A stretch of DNA of 22,479 nucleotides, from contig NZ_GL629647.1 of the NCBI RefSeq assembly GCF_000185845.1, positions 2,808,103 to 2,830,581 on the forward strand, written 5' to 3'. Made by a program: the position numbers and the translations under genes. This DNA is from Segatella salivae DSM 15606. Lineage in GTDB: Bacteria; Bacteroidota; Bacteroidia; Bacteroidales; Bacteroidaceae. Positions 16,127 through 22,479 of the stretch are shown here, piece by piece. Within the stretch, counting starts at the first letter, position 1; each line of letters begins with the position of its first letter. Below the pieces are notes generated by a model. That model was not told the DNA's origin. It saw only the letters and a list, made by a program, of their open reading frames with translations, and did not search any database.

Positions 16127-16158
16127 TTTCGTTATCTCAAAATATTATTGTATCTTTG
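16127..16158 (+). promoter_or_regulatory. Promoter of tRNA-Leu
   Basis: TTTC (16127-16130), 20-bp spacer, TATCTTTG (16151-16158), one base short of consensus. The -7 box ends 10 bp before the first base of the tRNA, so the 5' leader is very short. Confidence 0.75.
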
Positions 16159-16168
16159 CACCAACAAA

Positions 16169-16250
16169 GCGCTTGTGGCGAAATTGGTAGACGCGCTAGA
16201 CTTAGGATCTAGTGGTTTATGCCGTGTAGGTTCGAGTCCTATCAGGCGCA
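16169..16250 (+). tRNA. tRNA-Leu(UAG)
   Basis: 82 nt. Acceptor stem GCGCTTG pairs with CAGGCGC with one G-U; discriminator A. The D-arm contains GGTAGACGC, the anticodon stem is CTAGA/TCTAG with loop CTTAGGA (anticodon TAG), a long class II variable arm follows, and the T-arm is GTAGG-TTCGAGT-CCTAT. CCA is not encoded. It reads CUN leucine codons. Confidence 0.97.
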
Positions 16251-16258
16251 CTTTTGTA

Positions 16259-16299
16259 AGAGCCAAGTAGTTGATATTCAGCTATTTGGCTCTTTCTTT
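16259..16299 (+). terminator. Intrinsic terminator of tRNA-Leu
   Basis: AGAGCCAAGTAG (16259-16270) pairs with CTATTTGGCTCT (16282-16293) in a 12-bp stem with one G-U, followed by TTCTTT. It starts 8 bp after the tRNA. Confidence 0.85.
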
Positions 16300-16561
16300 A
16301 TAGCATAATGTGAGCTTATTTGCCTTGTTTTTTATCGTAAAATGCTTGTAACCACGGCTTGATTTCTATGCAATTATGCGATGTTTCATTACAATTGTTT
16401 GTTTTTTTGATAGGAATGAAATGATGTTTACAGGTGAAATATTGCGTGAACAAAGGCGTATGTATGCCTTTTTACGATGAAAAAACAAATAAACTTGTTA
16501 TGCTTTATTTCGTTGATTGTTTGAGAATGAAATATGATTGTCTATACTTCAGAAAACCTTT

Positions 16562-16649
16562 TGCATCATTTTATGCGGTAAAGTGTGGCATTTCATCGTG
16601 TAATTTGTGTCATTTCGTCGTGTGATATGAGTCATTTTACTTCATCATT
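16562..16649. repeat. 22-bp-period repeat element, copy B (4 units)
   Basis: Units start at 16562, 16584, 16606 and 16628. They keep the order of copy A: TGCATCA first, then CATTTCATCGTGT, then GTCATTTCGT, then GTCATTTTACT. It sits in the noncoding stretch of about 460 bp between the tRNA-Leu terminator and the cdsA terminator. The rest of that stretch holds only a small hairpin at 16452-16471 and no gene. Confidence 0.75.
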
Positions 16650-16763
16650 TATCACTATTGGATTGATGGTGTGTGTAAAGATGAAGTACCATCATATAGG
16701 AACTACGCGAAGAGAACGCGGTGTCAATGGCGTTGAAACAAAGTTGTGAGGTTATAAAACGAA

Positions 16764-16791
16764 ACATGCGAAGAATAAATCCTTCGCATGT
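16764..16791 (-). terminator. Intrinsic terminator of the rsfS-ftsH-cdsA operon
   Basis: On the minus strand ACATGCGAAG (16791-16782) pairs with CTTCGCATGT (16773-16764), a perfect 10-bp stem with an 8-nt loop, followed by TTCGTTTTAT. It lies 30 bp past the cdsA stop codon. Confidence 0.82.
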
Positions 16792-16820
16792 CACCTTATA
16801 TTTTGGTTTGATTTGTCTTG

Positions 16821-17690
16821 TTATCCAAACATCTGTAGCGAATAAAGATAGATGACTGATGCAGGGATAGCCATGAGAGAAGAGTCGAATCTGTCGAGCA
16901 TTCCGCCATGACCAGGTAAGATTTTACCACTATCTTTAATGCCTAAGGTTCGTTTGAAAAGGCTTTCAACGAGGTCACCCCATGTGCCAAATACAACTAC
17001 TATGAAGCCTAATCCGACCCAACCTGTTATAGATAGTTGTGACATTTGGCAGTTTGCATTTGAAAAATAGCCTATGATTGCGGCAACAATCATAACGAGT
17101 ATGGCTCCTCCTACACTTCCTTCCCAACTCTTTGCAGGACTAATTCTCGGGAAAAGTTTATGCTTTCCGAAGAGTGATCCACTGCAATAAGCGCCTGTAT
17201 CATTAAGCCAAAGGAAGACAAACACACACAAAGGGAGTTGCATATTGTATTGATAGGTGATGCCATTTGCGGCTTGTTCAAATGCAAGTACATTCAACAT
17301 GGAGAACGGAAGGGCTATGTAGAGCTGAGAAAGCATGGTGTAAGCCCAGTCGTTTATAGGGTCTTCTTGCTTCAAGTAGAGTTCACCGATGAAGAGATAT
17401 ACTATCGACAGCAGGTAGGGAACAAAGATAACAAAGTTTGAAGTGATGCCAGTTCGTATGGCCGCTACAGCCAAAAAGAAATACACTCCGGCTATCGTTG
17501 TGATAAAACGATTAACATTTATGTTCTCTCTTTGATTCACAAGGCCAGTAAACTCCCATATCGTCAGCCCCGTAATCACGGCAAACAATGCCACCATTGT
17601 ATGTGGATGCATGATGCCACCCACCATAATAATGACGAAGAGTGCACCTACTATGGCCCTCACAATCAGGTTTTTCATTTTGTCACTCAT
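16821..17690 (-). CDS. cdsA: Phosphatidate cytidylyltransferase
   Basis: 289 residues, integral inner-membrane enzyme. It converts phosphatidic acid and CTP to CDP-diacylglycerol, the precursor of phosphatidylethanolamine and other phospholipids. About eight hydrophobic helices are visible. The family signature is complete: SPAKSWEGSVGG near residue 184, GDLVESLFKRTLGIKDSG near 242, and the closing LPGHGGMLDRFDS near 261. The start overlaps the ftsH stop by 8 bp (ATGAGTGA), showing translational coupling. It is the last gene of the operon and is followed by a strong hairpin. Membrane protease and lipid synthesis genes side by side suit joint control of envelope quality (inference). Confidence 0.97.
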   Translation of the reverse strand: MSDKMKNLIVRAIVGALFVIIMVGGIMHPHTMVALFAVITGLTIWEFTGLVNQRENINVNRFITTIAGVYFFLAVAAIRTGITSNFVIFVPYLLSIVYLFIGELYLKQEDPINDWAYTMLSQLYIALPFSMLNVLAFEQAANGITYQYNMQLPLCVFVFLWLNDTGAYCSGSLFGKHKLFPRISPAKSWEGSVGGAILVMIVAAIIGYFSNANCQMSQLSITGWVGLGFIVVVFGTWGDLVESLFKRTLGIKDSGKILPGHGGMLDRFDSSLMAIPASVIYLYSLQMFG

Positions 17691-19734
17691 TGCTCTTTTC
17701 CTTTTCTAATGATGCTTGATGTTCGGCTTCGGCTTGCTTAACAGCGTCTGGCATGTCTTCAAGTTTAGGCGCATTAGCCTCATTTTCATTGATGATTTCC
17801 TGTGCTCTGCTCATCCATGGGCGTTTACCGAAGATATTTTCTACGTCTTCTGCATAGATGACTTCACGTGAGATGAGTAGCTCTGCTAACGCTCTATGTC
17901 CTTCCTTATGATGTTCAAGTAGCTCCTTAGCACGTGCATATTGCTCGTTAATCATCTTCAAAACTTCGTCATCAATGACTTTAGCTGTGGTCTCAGAGTA
18001 GGGGCGTTGGAACTGATATTCTTGGTTGTTGTAATAACAAATGTTAGGAAGTCGGTCGCTCATACCTGCATAAGCAATCATGCCATAAGCGCTTTTAGTG
18101 GCGCGTTCGAGGTCGTTCATCGCACCAGTAGAGATATGTCCCGTGCACAACTCTTCTGCTGCACGTCCTCCAAGCAATGCACACATCTCGTCAAGCATCT
18201 GTTCTTTTGTTGTAATCTGTCGCTCTTCGGGCAGATACCAAGCAGCTCCGAGTGCCTGACCACGTGGAACGATGCTCACCTTTACAAGTGGATTGGCGTG
18301 CTCACAGAACCAACTTACCGTGGCATGTCCTGCTTCATGGAATGCAATCGAGCGCTTTTCAGCGGCTGTTATCACCTTAGTCTTCTTCTCTAATCCGCCA
18401 ATGATGCGGTCAACGGCATCGAGAAAGTCTTGCTTGCAGACTGTTTTGCTGTTATGACGAGCTGCAATCAGTGCCGCCTCATTACATACATTGGCGATGT
18501 CTGCACCCGAAAAGCCCGGTGTTTGGCGTGCCAAGAAATCAATATCTAAGTCTTTATCCACCTTCAAAGGACGCAAATGAACTTTGAAAATGGCTATACG
18601 TTCAGCCAAATCTGGTAGATCTACGTTAATCTGTCGGTCGAAACGGCCTGCTCGAAGCAATGCTTTGTCAAGCATATCTGCGCGGTTTGTTGCTGCAAGT
18701 ACAATGACTCCACTGTTAGTTCCGAATCCATCCATCTCGGTAAGTAAGGCATTCAACGTGTTCTCTCGTTCGTCATTACCTCCCATTGAGGGGTTCTTGC
18801 TGCGGGCACGACCTACTGCATCAATCTCATCTATAAAGATAATACACGGTGATTTCTCTTTAGCTTGCGCGAAAACATCACGTACTCGGCTGGCACCTAC
18901 GCCTACAAACATCTCAACGAAGTCCGAACCACTCATTGAAAAGAATGGAACACCGGCCTCACCTGCCACAGCTTTGGCCAACAAAGTCTTTCCAGTACCC
19001 GGTGGTCCGACTAATAATGCACCCTTAGGTATCTTTCCTCCCAGCTCAGTATACTTCTGGGGATTCTTTAAAAACTCTACAATCTCCTGCACTTCTTGCT
19101 TTGCTCCCTCTTGTCCGGCTACGTCTTTGAACGTTATTCCGAGGTCGTTTGCCTTCTCATACAGCTTTGCTTTGCTCTTTCCTACACTGAAAATGCCTCC
19201 TCCTCCGCCGACATTTCCACCGCCACTCATACGTCTTAGCAGCCAGAAACCAAATGCACAGAAGAGTAATATCTGTAGCGTGTTGACGAGAAGTCCATTA
19301 AAGAAGCTATTGCCGGAATCGTTATCATAACTATAATCGACAAGTTTCTTGGCCTTTTGTTCGGCATTTAAGAACCTTTCTACTTCGTCAACAGAGCCAA
19401 ATTCCACGTTAACATAGGGATTCTTTCCTACCTGTTTAGCATTCAAATGGAATACATCTTTGACGTGTTTTGGGGCAACATACATCTTCAGTTCACCCTT
19501 ATCTTTGTTGATAACGACGTTTGTTGCGTAACCTTTTGCTACATATTCCTTAAACTTTCCATATGTGGTTTCTTTATTAGTCCCACTCATTGCCGCCAAG
19601 TTTCCACCTCCAGAGAGCAGAAACACGCCTGCAACGATAGCCACTAATATGTAAATCCAGTTCATATTAAAGCGTGGCATCTTCGGCTCTTTGCCGCTTT
19701 CCTTATTATTAAAGAAGTTCTTTTGTTCGTCCAT
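17683..19734 (-). CDS. ftsH: ATP-dependent zinc metalloprotease FtsH
   Basis: 683 residues, membrane-bound AAA+ protease that extracts and degrades membrane and short-lived cytosolic proteins as a hexamer. The first membrane helix is near residues 25-40, a periplasmic domain of about 100 residues follows, and the second helix is near 147-168. A Gly-rich linker (170-182) leads to the AAA domain with Walker A GPPGTGKT (243-250), Walker B FIDE (300-303) and the aromatic pore loop MFVGVG (275-280). The zinc site is HEAGH (466-470), with the third ligand Asp in GAMNDLERA. The acidic C-terminal tail is Glu/Ala-rich. The gene follows rsfS by 60 bp and overlaps cdsA. Confidence 0.98.
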   Translation of the reverse strand: MDEQKNFFNNKESGKEPKMPRFNMNWIYILVAIVAGVFLLSGGGNLAAMSGTNKETTYGKFKEYVAKGYATNVVINKDKGELKMYVAPKHVKDVFHLNAKQVGKNPYVNVEFGSVDEVERFLNAEQKAKKLVDYSYDNDSGNSFFNGLLVNTLQILLFCAFGFWLLRRMSGGGNVGGGGGIFSVGKSKAKLYEKANDLGITFKDVAGQEGAKQEVQEIVEFLKNPQKYTELGGKIPKGALLVGPPGTGKTLLAKAVAGEAGVPFFSMSGSDFVEMFVGVGASRVRDVFAQAKEKSPCIIFIDEIDAVGRARSKNPSMGGNDERENTLNALLTEMDGFGTNSGVIVLAATNRADMLDKALLRAGRFDRQINVDLPDLAERIAIFKVHLRPLKVDKDLDIDFLARQTPGFSGADIANVCNEAALIAARHNSKTVCKQDFLDAVDRIIGGLEKKTKVITAAEKRSIAFHEAGHATVSWFCEHANPLVKVSIVPRGQALGAAWYLPEERQITTKEQMLDEMCALLGGRAAEELCTGHISTGAMNDLERATKSAYGMIAYAGMSDRLPNICYYNNQEYQFQRPYSETTAKVIDDEVLKMINEQYARAKELLEHHKEGHRALAELLISREVIYAEDVENIFGKRPWMSRAQEIINENEANAPKLEDMPDAVKQAEAEHQASLEKEKSNE

Positions 19735-19794
19735 ATCGCTGTATTTGTTTCTGTTGTATATGGGAATTACTTCATCAAATGGTGTGCCAAACGT

Positions 19795-20154
19795 TTAATC
19801 TAAGTTCGGAATATTTGTTAATTTGGCATCTTCCCAGAGCGTTTCCAAGTTATAATATTCCCTCGTTTCAGGCATAAAGATATGTACAAGCACATCAGAA
19901 TAGTCGATAGCTACCCATTGATTGTTGCCAAGTCCAGCCACATTGATGGGCTTTTCGCTTAATTCCTCGCGCACCATATCGCTGATTGAGCCTGCAATAG
20001 CCTCAATCTGAGTCGGTGAATTGCCTTGACAAATGATGAAATATTTGGCAATTGCGCCATCAATATGTTTCAAATCAATGATTGTAATGTCTTGACCTTT
20101 CTTCTCTTGTATACCTTTTGTAATTGTCTTCACTAACGTTTCAGTTATTCCCAT
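19795..20154 (-). CDS. rsfS: Ribosome silencing factor RsfS (Iojap/YbeB)
   Basis: 119 residues from the ATG at 20154 (MGITETLVKTITKG); a TTG one codon upstream is less likely. Binds ribosomal protein L14 on the large subunit and blocks subunit joining when nutrients are scarce. The family core is present: DITIIDLKHIDGAIAKYFII, then GNSPTQIEAIAGSI, then WVAIDYSDVLVHIF and REYYNLETLW. It is the first gene of the operon with ftsH and cdsA. A TACCTTTG box (20207-20200) lies 46 bp upstream. Confidence 0.96.
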   Translation of the reverse strand: MGITETLVKTITKGIQEKKGQDITIIDLKHIDGAIAKYFIICQGNSPTQIEAIAGSISDMVREELSEKPINVAGLGNNQWVAIDYSDVLVHIFMPETREYYNLETLWEDAKLTNIPNLD

Positions 20155-20199
20155 CAATTGTTTCTTTATTTAATATATGTGATACTATTGTTTCATGGG

Positions 20200-20207
20200 C
20201 AAAGGTA
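20200..20207 (-). promoter_or_regulatory. -7 promoter box of the rsfS-ftsH-cdsA operon
   Basis: TACCTTTG on the minus strand, 46 bp before the rsfS ATG. The -33 position has no clear TTTG. It is the only TAnnTTTG match found on this strand before rsfS. Confidence 0.6.
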
Positions 20208-20289
20208 CACAATTTTAAGAGATATCATCCATAAAGCAAAGTCTATTTTTTGGTTTCGCCATTTTTTTGGAAAAAAAGTGCTTAAAAGT

Positions 20290-20320
20290 TTTGATTGTTT
20301 TGAGAAATGTACTAACTTTG
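20290..20320 (+). promoter_or_regulatory. Consensus promoter of tRNA-Gln
   Basis: TTTG (20290-20293), 19-bp spacer, TAACTTTG (20313-20320). A T7-GG-A7 stretch (20262-20277) lies just upstream and may bend the DNA or act as an UP-like element (inference). The predicted leader before the tRNA is about 37 nt. Confidence 0.78.
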
Positions 20321-20363
20321 CAGACGCAAATCGGGAGTTTACCTGATGAAGCAAATGAAATAG

Positions 20364-20434
20364 TGGGATATGGTGTAATGGTAACACTACAGATTCTGGT
20401 CCTGTCATTCTTGGTTCGAGTCCGAGTATCCCAA
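20364..20434 (+). tRNA. tRNA-Gln(CUG)
   Basis: 71 nt. Acceptor stem TGGGATA pairs with TATCCCA; the weak U1-A72 pair is a known tRNA-Gln identity trait. D-stem GTGT/ACAC, anticodon loop TTCTGGT (anticodon CTG), T-arm CTTGG-TTCGAGT-CCGAG, discriminator A, no encoded CCA. The anticodon stem ACAGA/CCTGT carries an A-C mismatch at 31-39, next to the loop. Confidence 0.93.
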
Positions 20435-20441
20435 CGTTTTG

Positions 20442-20476
20442 AAGCTAAACAGCACCTGTGTTGTTTAGCTTTTTTC
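20442..20476 (+). terminator. Intrinsic terminator of tRNA-Gln
   Basis: AAGCTAAACA (20442-20451) pairs with TGTTTAGCTT (20462-20471), a perfect 10-bp stem with a 10-nt loop, running into a T-rich tail (TTTTTTCG). Confidence 0.9.
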
Positions 20477-20502
20477 GTTTGTTAGAATGTAAACCCAAGA
20501 TG

Positions 20503-20537
20503 GGTTGACCTCCATTCTTTCTGAATAAAGGTCAACC
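20503..20537 (-). terminator. Inverted repeat after the epimerase gene, possible terminator
   Basis: GGTTGACCT (20503-20511) and AGGTCAACC (20529-20537), 9-bp perfect arms with a 17-nt loop, starting 7 bp after the stop codon. No T-run follows on the minus strand, so termination is inferred from position. Confidence 0.5.
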
Positions 20538-20543
20538 AATGCA

Positions 20544-21425
20544 TTAATCTTCGTCTGTTTCGCCTATTGTTATCGTATATTCGCTCATGAAACTGGCTCC
20601 CGGAAGCAGCTTATTCATCAGATATTTATCTTTAAACTCACCGTCATAGTCTGCCCAATCGGCAATACCATACCAGGGTTCAATGCATACAAACGGAGCA
20701 TTCTTGCCGTAAGGACTCCATATTCCAACTGCAGGCGCCTTGAATTCTACGCTAACTTCCGCTTTGTTTTCATGGTTAAGCAGACTCACTTTGTGCAGTT
20801 GTGAGTGGTCAAAGATAAGGGCATCGTCCTTAAAAAGCTCCTCATCAAACGACAATATCCCTTCTTCCGTGACAACAGCACTATGTTCGGGGGTGACACA
20901 TCCTTTCACATTACCGAAAATCCGACGTGGTTCCGTGTCGTCAAGTCTTAGTCGTCCGTGCATGGGTTCGCTCGGAAGAAGTCCTGGAATGAGGAAGGCG
21001 GGGTGGCCACCAATTTGAAAATACATCTCCTTTCGCCCTGTATTCTCCACATGCCAAACCACTTTTATCTTGTTTTTTGCCAGCCGATAACTCACTGCCA
21101 GATTGAAATGATAGGGATAAACCTTAAGCGTTTCTTCGTTTTCATGCATAGCATAGACCACCTTTTCCTTGCCTTGAGCCACCAAAGTGAAGTCGGTGTC
21201 GCGTGCAAATCCATGGCGTGACATGTTAAACTCCTTGCCATCAATGCGACAAGTGTCGTTCCATAGTCCGCAAACAATAGGGAAAAGAATAGGGGAGTGA
21301 CGTCCCCAAATCGATGGATTGGCCTGCCAAAGATACTCTTTTCCGTCACTATCTTTGATGCTTTGCAGTTCAGCACCATGCGCCGAAATGCCAATTGTCA
21401 GGTGTTCGTTCTTGATTTGTTCCAT
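20544..21425 (-). CDS. Aldose 1-epimerase family protein (LacX/YeaD-like)
   Basis: 293 residues from the ATG at 21425 (MEQIKNEHLTIGISAHGAE); the open frame extends to 21461 but that part overlaps the promoter. The family (galactose mutarotase-like superfamily) interconverts alpha and beta anomers of hexoses or hexose-6-phosphates in the cytosol. The recognisable pieces are the opening HGAELQSIKDSDGKEYLW, then WGRHSPILFPIVG-like, MSRHGFARD (catalytic His region), the central QIGGHPAF and the closing CIEPWYGIAD with the catalytic Glu. The overall layout fits the LacX-like branch, whose substrate is often uncertain. The gene stands alone, with a TATCTTTG box upstream and a hairpin downstream. 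Confidence 0.93.
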   Translation of the reverse strand: MEQIKNEHLTIGISAHGAELQSIKDSDGKEYLWQANPSIWGRHSPILFPIVCGLWNDTCRIDGKEFNMSRHGFARDTDFTLVAQGKEKVVYAMHENEETLKVYPYHFNLAVSYRLAKNKIKVVWHVENTGRKEMYFQIGGHPAFLIPGLLPSEPMHGRLRLDDTEPRRIFGNVKGCVTPEHSAVVTEEGILSFDEELFKDDALIFDHSQLHKVSLLNHENKAEVSVEFKAPAVGIWSPYGKNAPFVCIEPWYGIADWADYDGEFKDKYLMNKLLPGASFMSEYTITIGETDED

Positions 21426-21450
21426 GATGTTCGTTGTTTTGTTGACACAA

Positions 21451-21458
21451 CAAAGATA
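21451..21458 (-). promoter_or_regulatory. -7 promoter box of the epimerase gene
   Basis: TATCTTTG on the minus strand, 26 bp before the chosen ATG. No TTTG at the -33 position. The rest of the 355-bp gap up to 21780 shows no gene beyond this and the promoter of the next gene. Confidence 0.6.
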
Positions 21459-21725
21459 CAAAAATTGTTTGATGAAGGGGCGTGATGTGGCGAATAAAAT
21501 GTTGGAGTGATAGGGTTAAAGCATAAAAAGCTGCTCTATTGTTCTCGTTGTCCAAGTCATTTCAGTATAAACCAAAGCCGAATAGCCGTTTCCTTCGTCA
21601 TGAATAAGTGGAAAATGGTATTAGTTTAGACCTAAAAATTAGAATAAAACCATACAAAACTTGCCTGAAATTGCCCTCATGTGTCTATCCTTTTCTTACA
21701 AATCACATATTATTTTGCGGCATTT

Positions 21726-21757
21726 TTCGATTTATAGTCTATTTTATATTACCTTTG
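21726..21757 (+). promoter_or_regulatory. Promoter of the 49-residue gene
   Basis: TTCG (21726-21729), 20-bp spacer, TACCTTTG (21750-21757). The expected start is near 21764, giving a leader of about 17 nt to the ATG at 21781. This rules out the longer open frame starting at 21661. Confidence 0.65.
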
Positions 21758-21780
21758 TATGGAGCAAAACAAAGAACACT

Positions 21781-21930
21781 ATGGTAGATTTCTCTCGTTT
21801 TAATGCGTCGGGTGATGATCGACGCGATGAGCTTATACGGGCTATTGAGCATGCCGTTGAGCACTTAACTCAAGGTGAACTCGAAGCCTTATATTATGAT
21901 ATGCTGACAAAAGGACTGATTGCTGATTAA
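21781..21930 (+). CDS. Small 49-residue hypothetical protein
   Basis: The ATG at 21781 gives MVDFSRFNASGDDRRDELIR and onward to GLIAD. The frame is open from 21661, but the upstream part is hydrophobic, contains the promoter and does not look like the same protein. The chosen protein is acidic, without signal or membrane segment, and probably two amphipathic helices (residues 12-28 and 31-44), with an ELEALYYDMLTKGLI end. A promoter of good quality stands directly upstream. No family recognised; it could be a small regulatory or partner-binding protein. Confidence 0.7.
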   Translation: MVDFSRFNASGDDRRDELIRAIEHAVEHLTQGELEALYYDMLTKGLIAD

Positions 21931-22001
21931 GTGTTTGGCCTTTTTGGCGTGGCCCAACAATCTTATTCGTGGAGGGCTTTGTGGCATATCACAAACTAAT
22001 T

Positions 22002-22089
22002 GATGTCAAATTGTGTTGTAATATGATGCAAATCACGCGATGTTTTGCGTCAAATGACCGCACAATTTGACGCAAGTTGCAGGATGAAA
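22002..22089. repeat. 22-bp-spaced TGCGTCAAAT boxes with an 11-bp inverted repeat
   Basis: Boxes recur about every 22 bp from 22002, 22024, 22046 and 22068 (GATGTCAAAT, TGATGCAAAT, TGCGTCAAAT, TGACGCAAGT). Their 5' halves resemble unit 1 of copy A. Inside, TTGCGTCAAAT (22045-22055) and ATTTGACGCAA (22065-22075) form a perfect inverted repeat with a 9-nt loop. It lies after the 49-residue gene, and the link to copies A and B is weaker than the link between those two. Confidence 0.5.
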
Positions 22090-22186
22090 TAAGGTATGCC
22101 GCGTTGTGAGTGGTATTTGCTCTCGTATAATATGGCATTCAATGGTGTAGTGTATAGATATAAATTACGTTATATAATGTGAGAAT

Positions 22187-22459
22187 CAACGCGGTAAGCA
22201 TTGTGCCTTTTAGGGGCAATGCGTCATAAATCCAGACACAAAATAACGTAATTCATGTTACGGAATAAACGTTTCAACGCCGTAGGTGTTGCGCTTTTGA
22301 TAGCCCAGGGTTGCCAAACGATAGTGCAGGCTACCTTGGGTTAGCGTATGTTGTGCGTGGAACAACGCCATAGGTGTTGCGTTTTTTTTGATTAATCCGC
22401 CATGAATCACCTCGCTATAACCATGCTTTCTCGGAAAAAGCTCAACACCTACGGCGTTG
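22187..22459. repeat. Cluster of CAACGCC-GTA-GGTGTTG palindromic repeats
   Basis: Three near-identical 17-mers: CAACGCCGTAGGTGTTG (22275-22291), CAACGCCATAGGTGTTG (22363-22379) and the reverse complement form CAACACCTACGGCGTTG (22443-22459). A degenerate fourth lies at 22187-22203 (13 of 17). Each can fold on itself with 7-bp arms. Between the first two lies a longer hairpin with 15-nt arms at 22301-22315 and 22329-22343 (TAGCCCAGGGTTGCC against GGCTACCTTGGGTTA, imperfect). The second copy is followed by eight T. No gene is seen; the cluster may continue past the window edge. Confidence 0.75.
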
Positions 22460-22479
22460 AATCTCCTTGCGAACGTTTA

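Noticed and set aside
16369..16390. Additional 22-bp unit (TGCAATTATGCGATGTTTC)
   Set aside because: It resembles one unit at 22024 but is out of phase with copy B and stands alone.
16452..16473. Hairpin AAAGGCGTA/TATGCCTTT followed by T, as terminator of a second small RNA
   Set aside because: No TAnnTTTG promoter was found between the tRNA-Leu terminator and this hairpin, so no transcript can be assigned to it.
16434..16625. 63-residue plus-strand reading frame
   Set aside because: It runs through the 22-bp repeat element and a hairpin, has no promoter or ribosome-binding signal, and is Cys/Phe/Tyr-rich in a way typical of chance frames.
18584..19330. 248-residue plus-strand reading frame
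   Set aside because: It is the antisense of ftsH; the Ser/Pro/Leu-rich composition follows from the conserved AAA domain codons on the other strand.

Overview
The window looks like chromosomal sequence from a Bacteroidota member, most likely a Prevotella-like (Prevotellaceae) species. The reasons are: many Bacteroidota-type promoters (a TAnnTTTG -7 box, several with a TTTG-like -33 box 19-20 bp upstream); a single-chain glycyl-tRNA synthetase; the rsfS-ftsH-cdsA order; a DUF3316-like outer-membrane-type protein; lipoproteins with acidic residues after the lipobox Cys; AT-rich intergenic DNA; and tRNA genes without an encoded CCA. Genus is inferred, not proven.

Layout. 1-370: nine 41-bp tandem repeats, each carrying a 19-nt palindrome, cut by the window edge. 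487-6270, all on the minus strand: a possible ADP-ribosyltransferase-like protein, dnaK with a strong terminator, two unidentified membrane proteins and a MATE transporter. 6316-6625: a promoter, a purine-rich C-poor segment and an intrinsic terminator, together suggesting an unannotated small RNA of about 295 nt just upstream of the MATE promoter. 6700-6775: two palindromes. 6824-8967 (minus): glycyl-tRNA synthetase, overlapped by an FKBP-like lipoprotein gene. 9296-9637 (minus): a small putative lipoprotein. 9638-10447: about 800 bp without a recognisable gene. 10520-15079 (plus): an overlapping run of topoisomerase IV subunit A, a DUF3316-like protein and an S41 peptidase lipoprotein. 15200-16250 (plus): an AraC-type regulator and tRNA-Leu(UAG). 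16821-20154 (minus): cdsA, ftsH and rsfS in one operon. 20364-20434 (plus): tRNA-Gln(CUG). 20544-21425 (minus): an aldose 1-epimerase family protein. 21781-21930 (plus): a 49-residue protein. 21931-22479: repeat-rich noncoding DNA.

Most genes are core housekeeping functions: protein folding and quality control (DnaK, FtsH, FKBP-like protein), translation (GlyRS, two tRNAs, RsfS), DNA topology (ParC) and phospholipid synthesis (CdsA). No transposase, phage, CRISPR or defence cassette was recognised. The unusual content is noncoding: the candidate small RNA at 6316-6611; a four-unit, 22-bp-period repeat element present in order-preserved form at 4080-4167 and 16562-16649, with a related set at 22002-22089; the 41-bp palindromic array; and a cluster of CAACGCC-GTA-GGTGTTG palindromes at the right edge.
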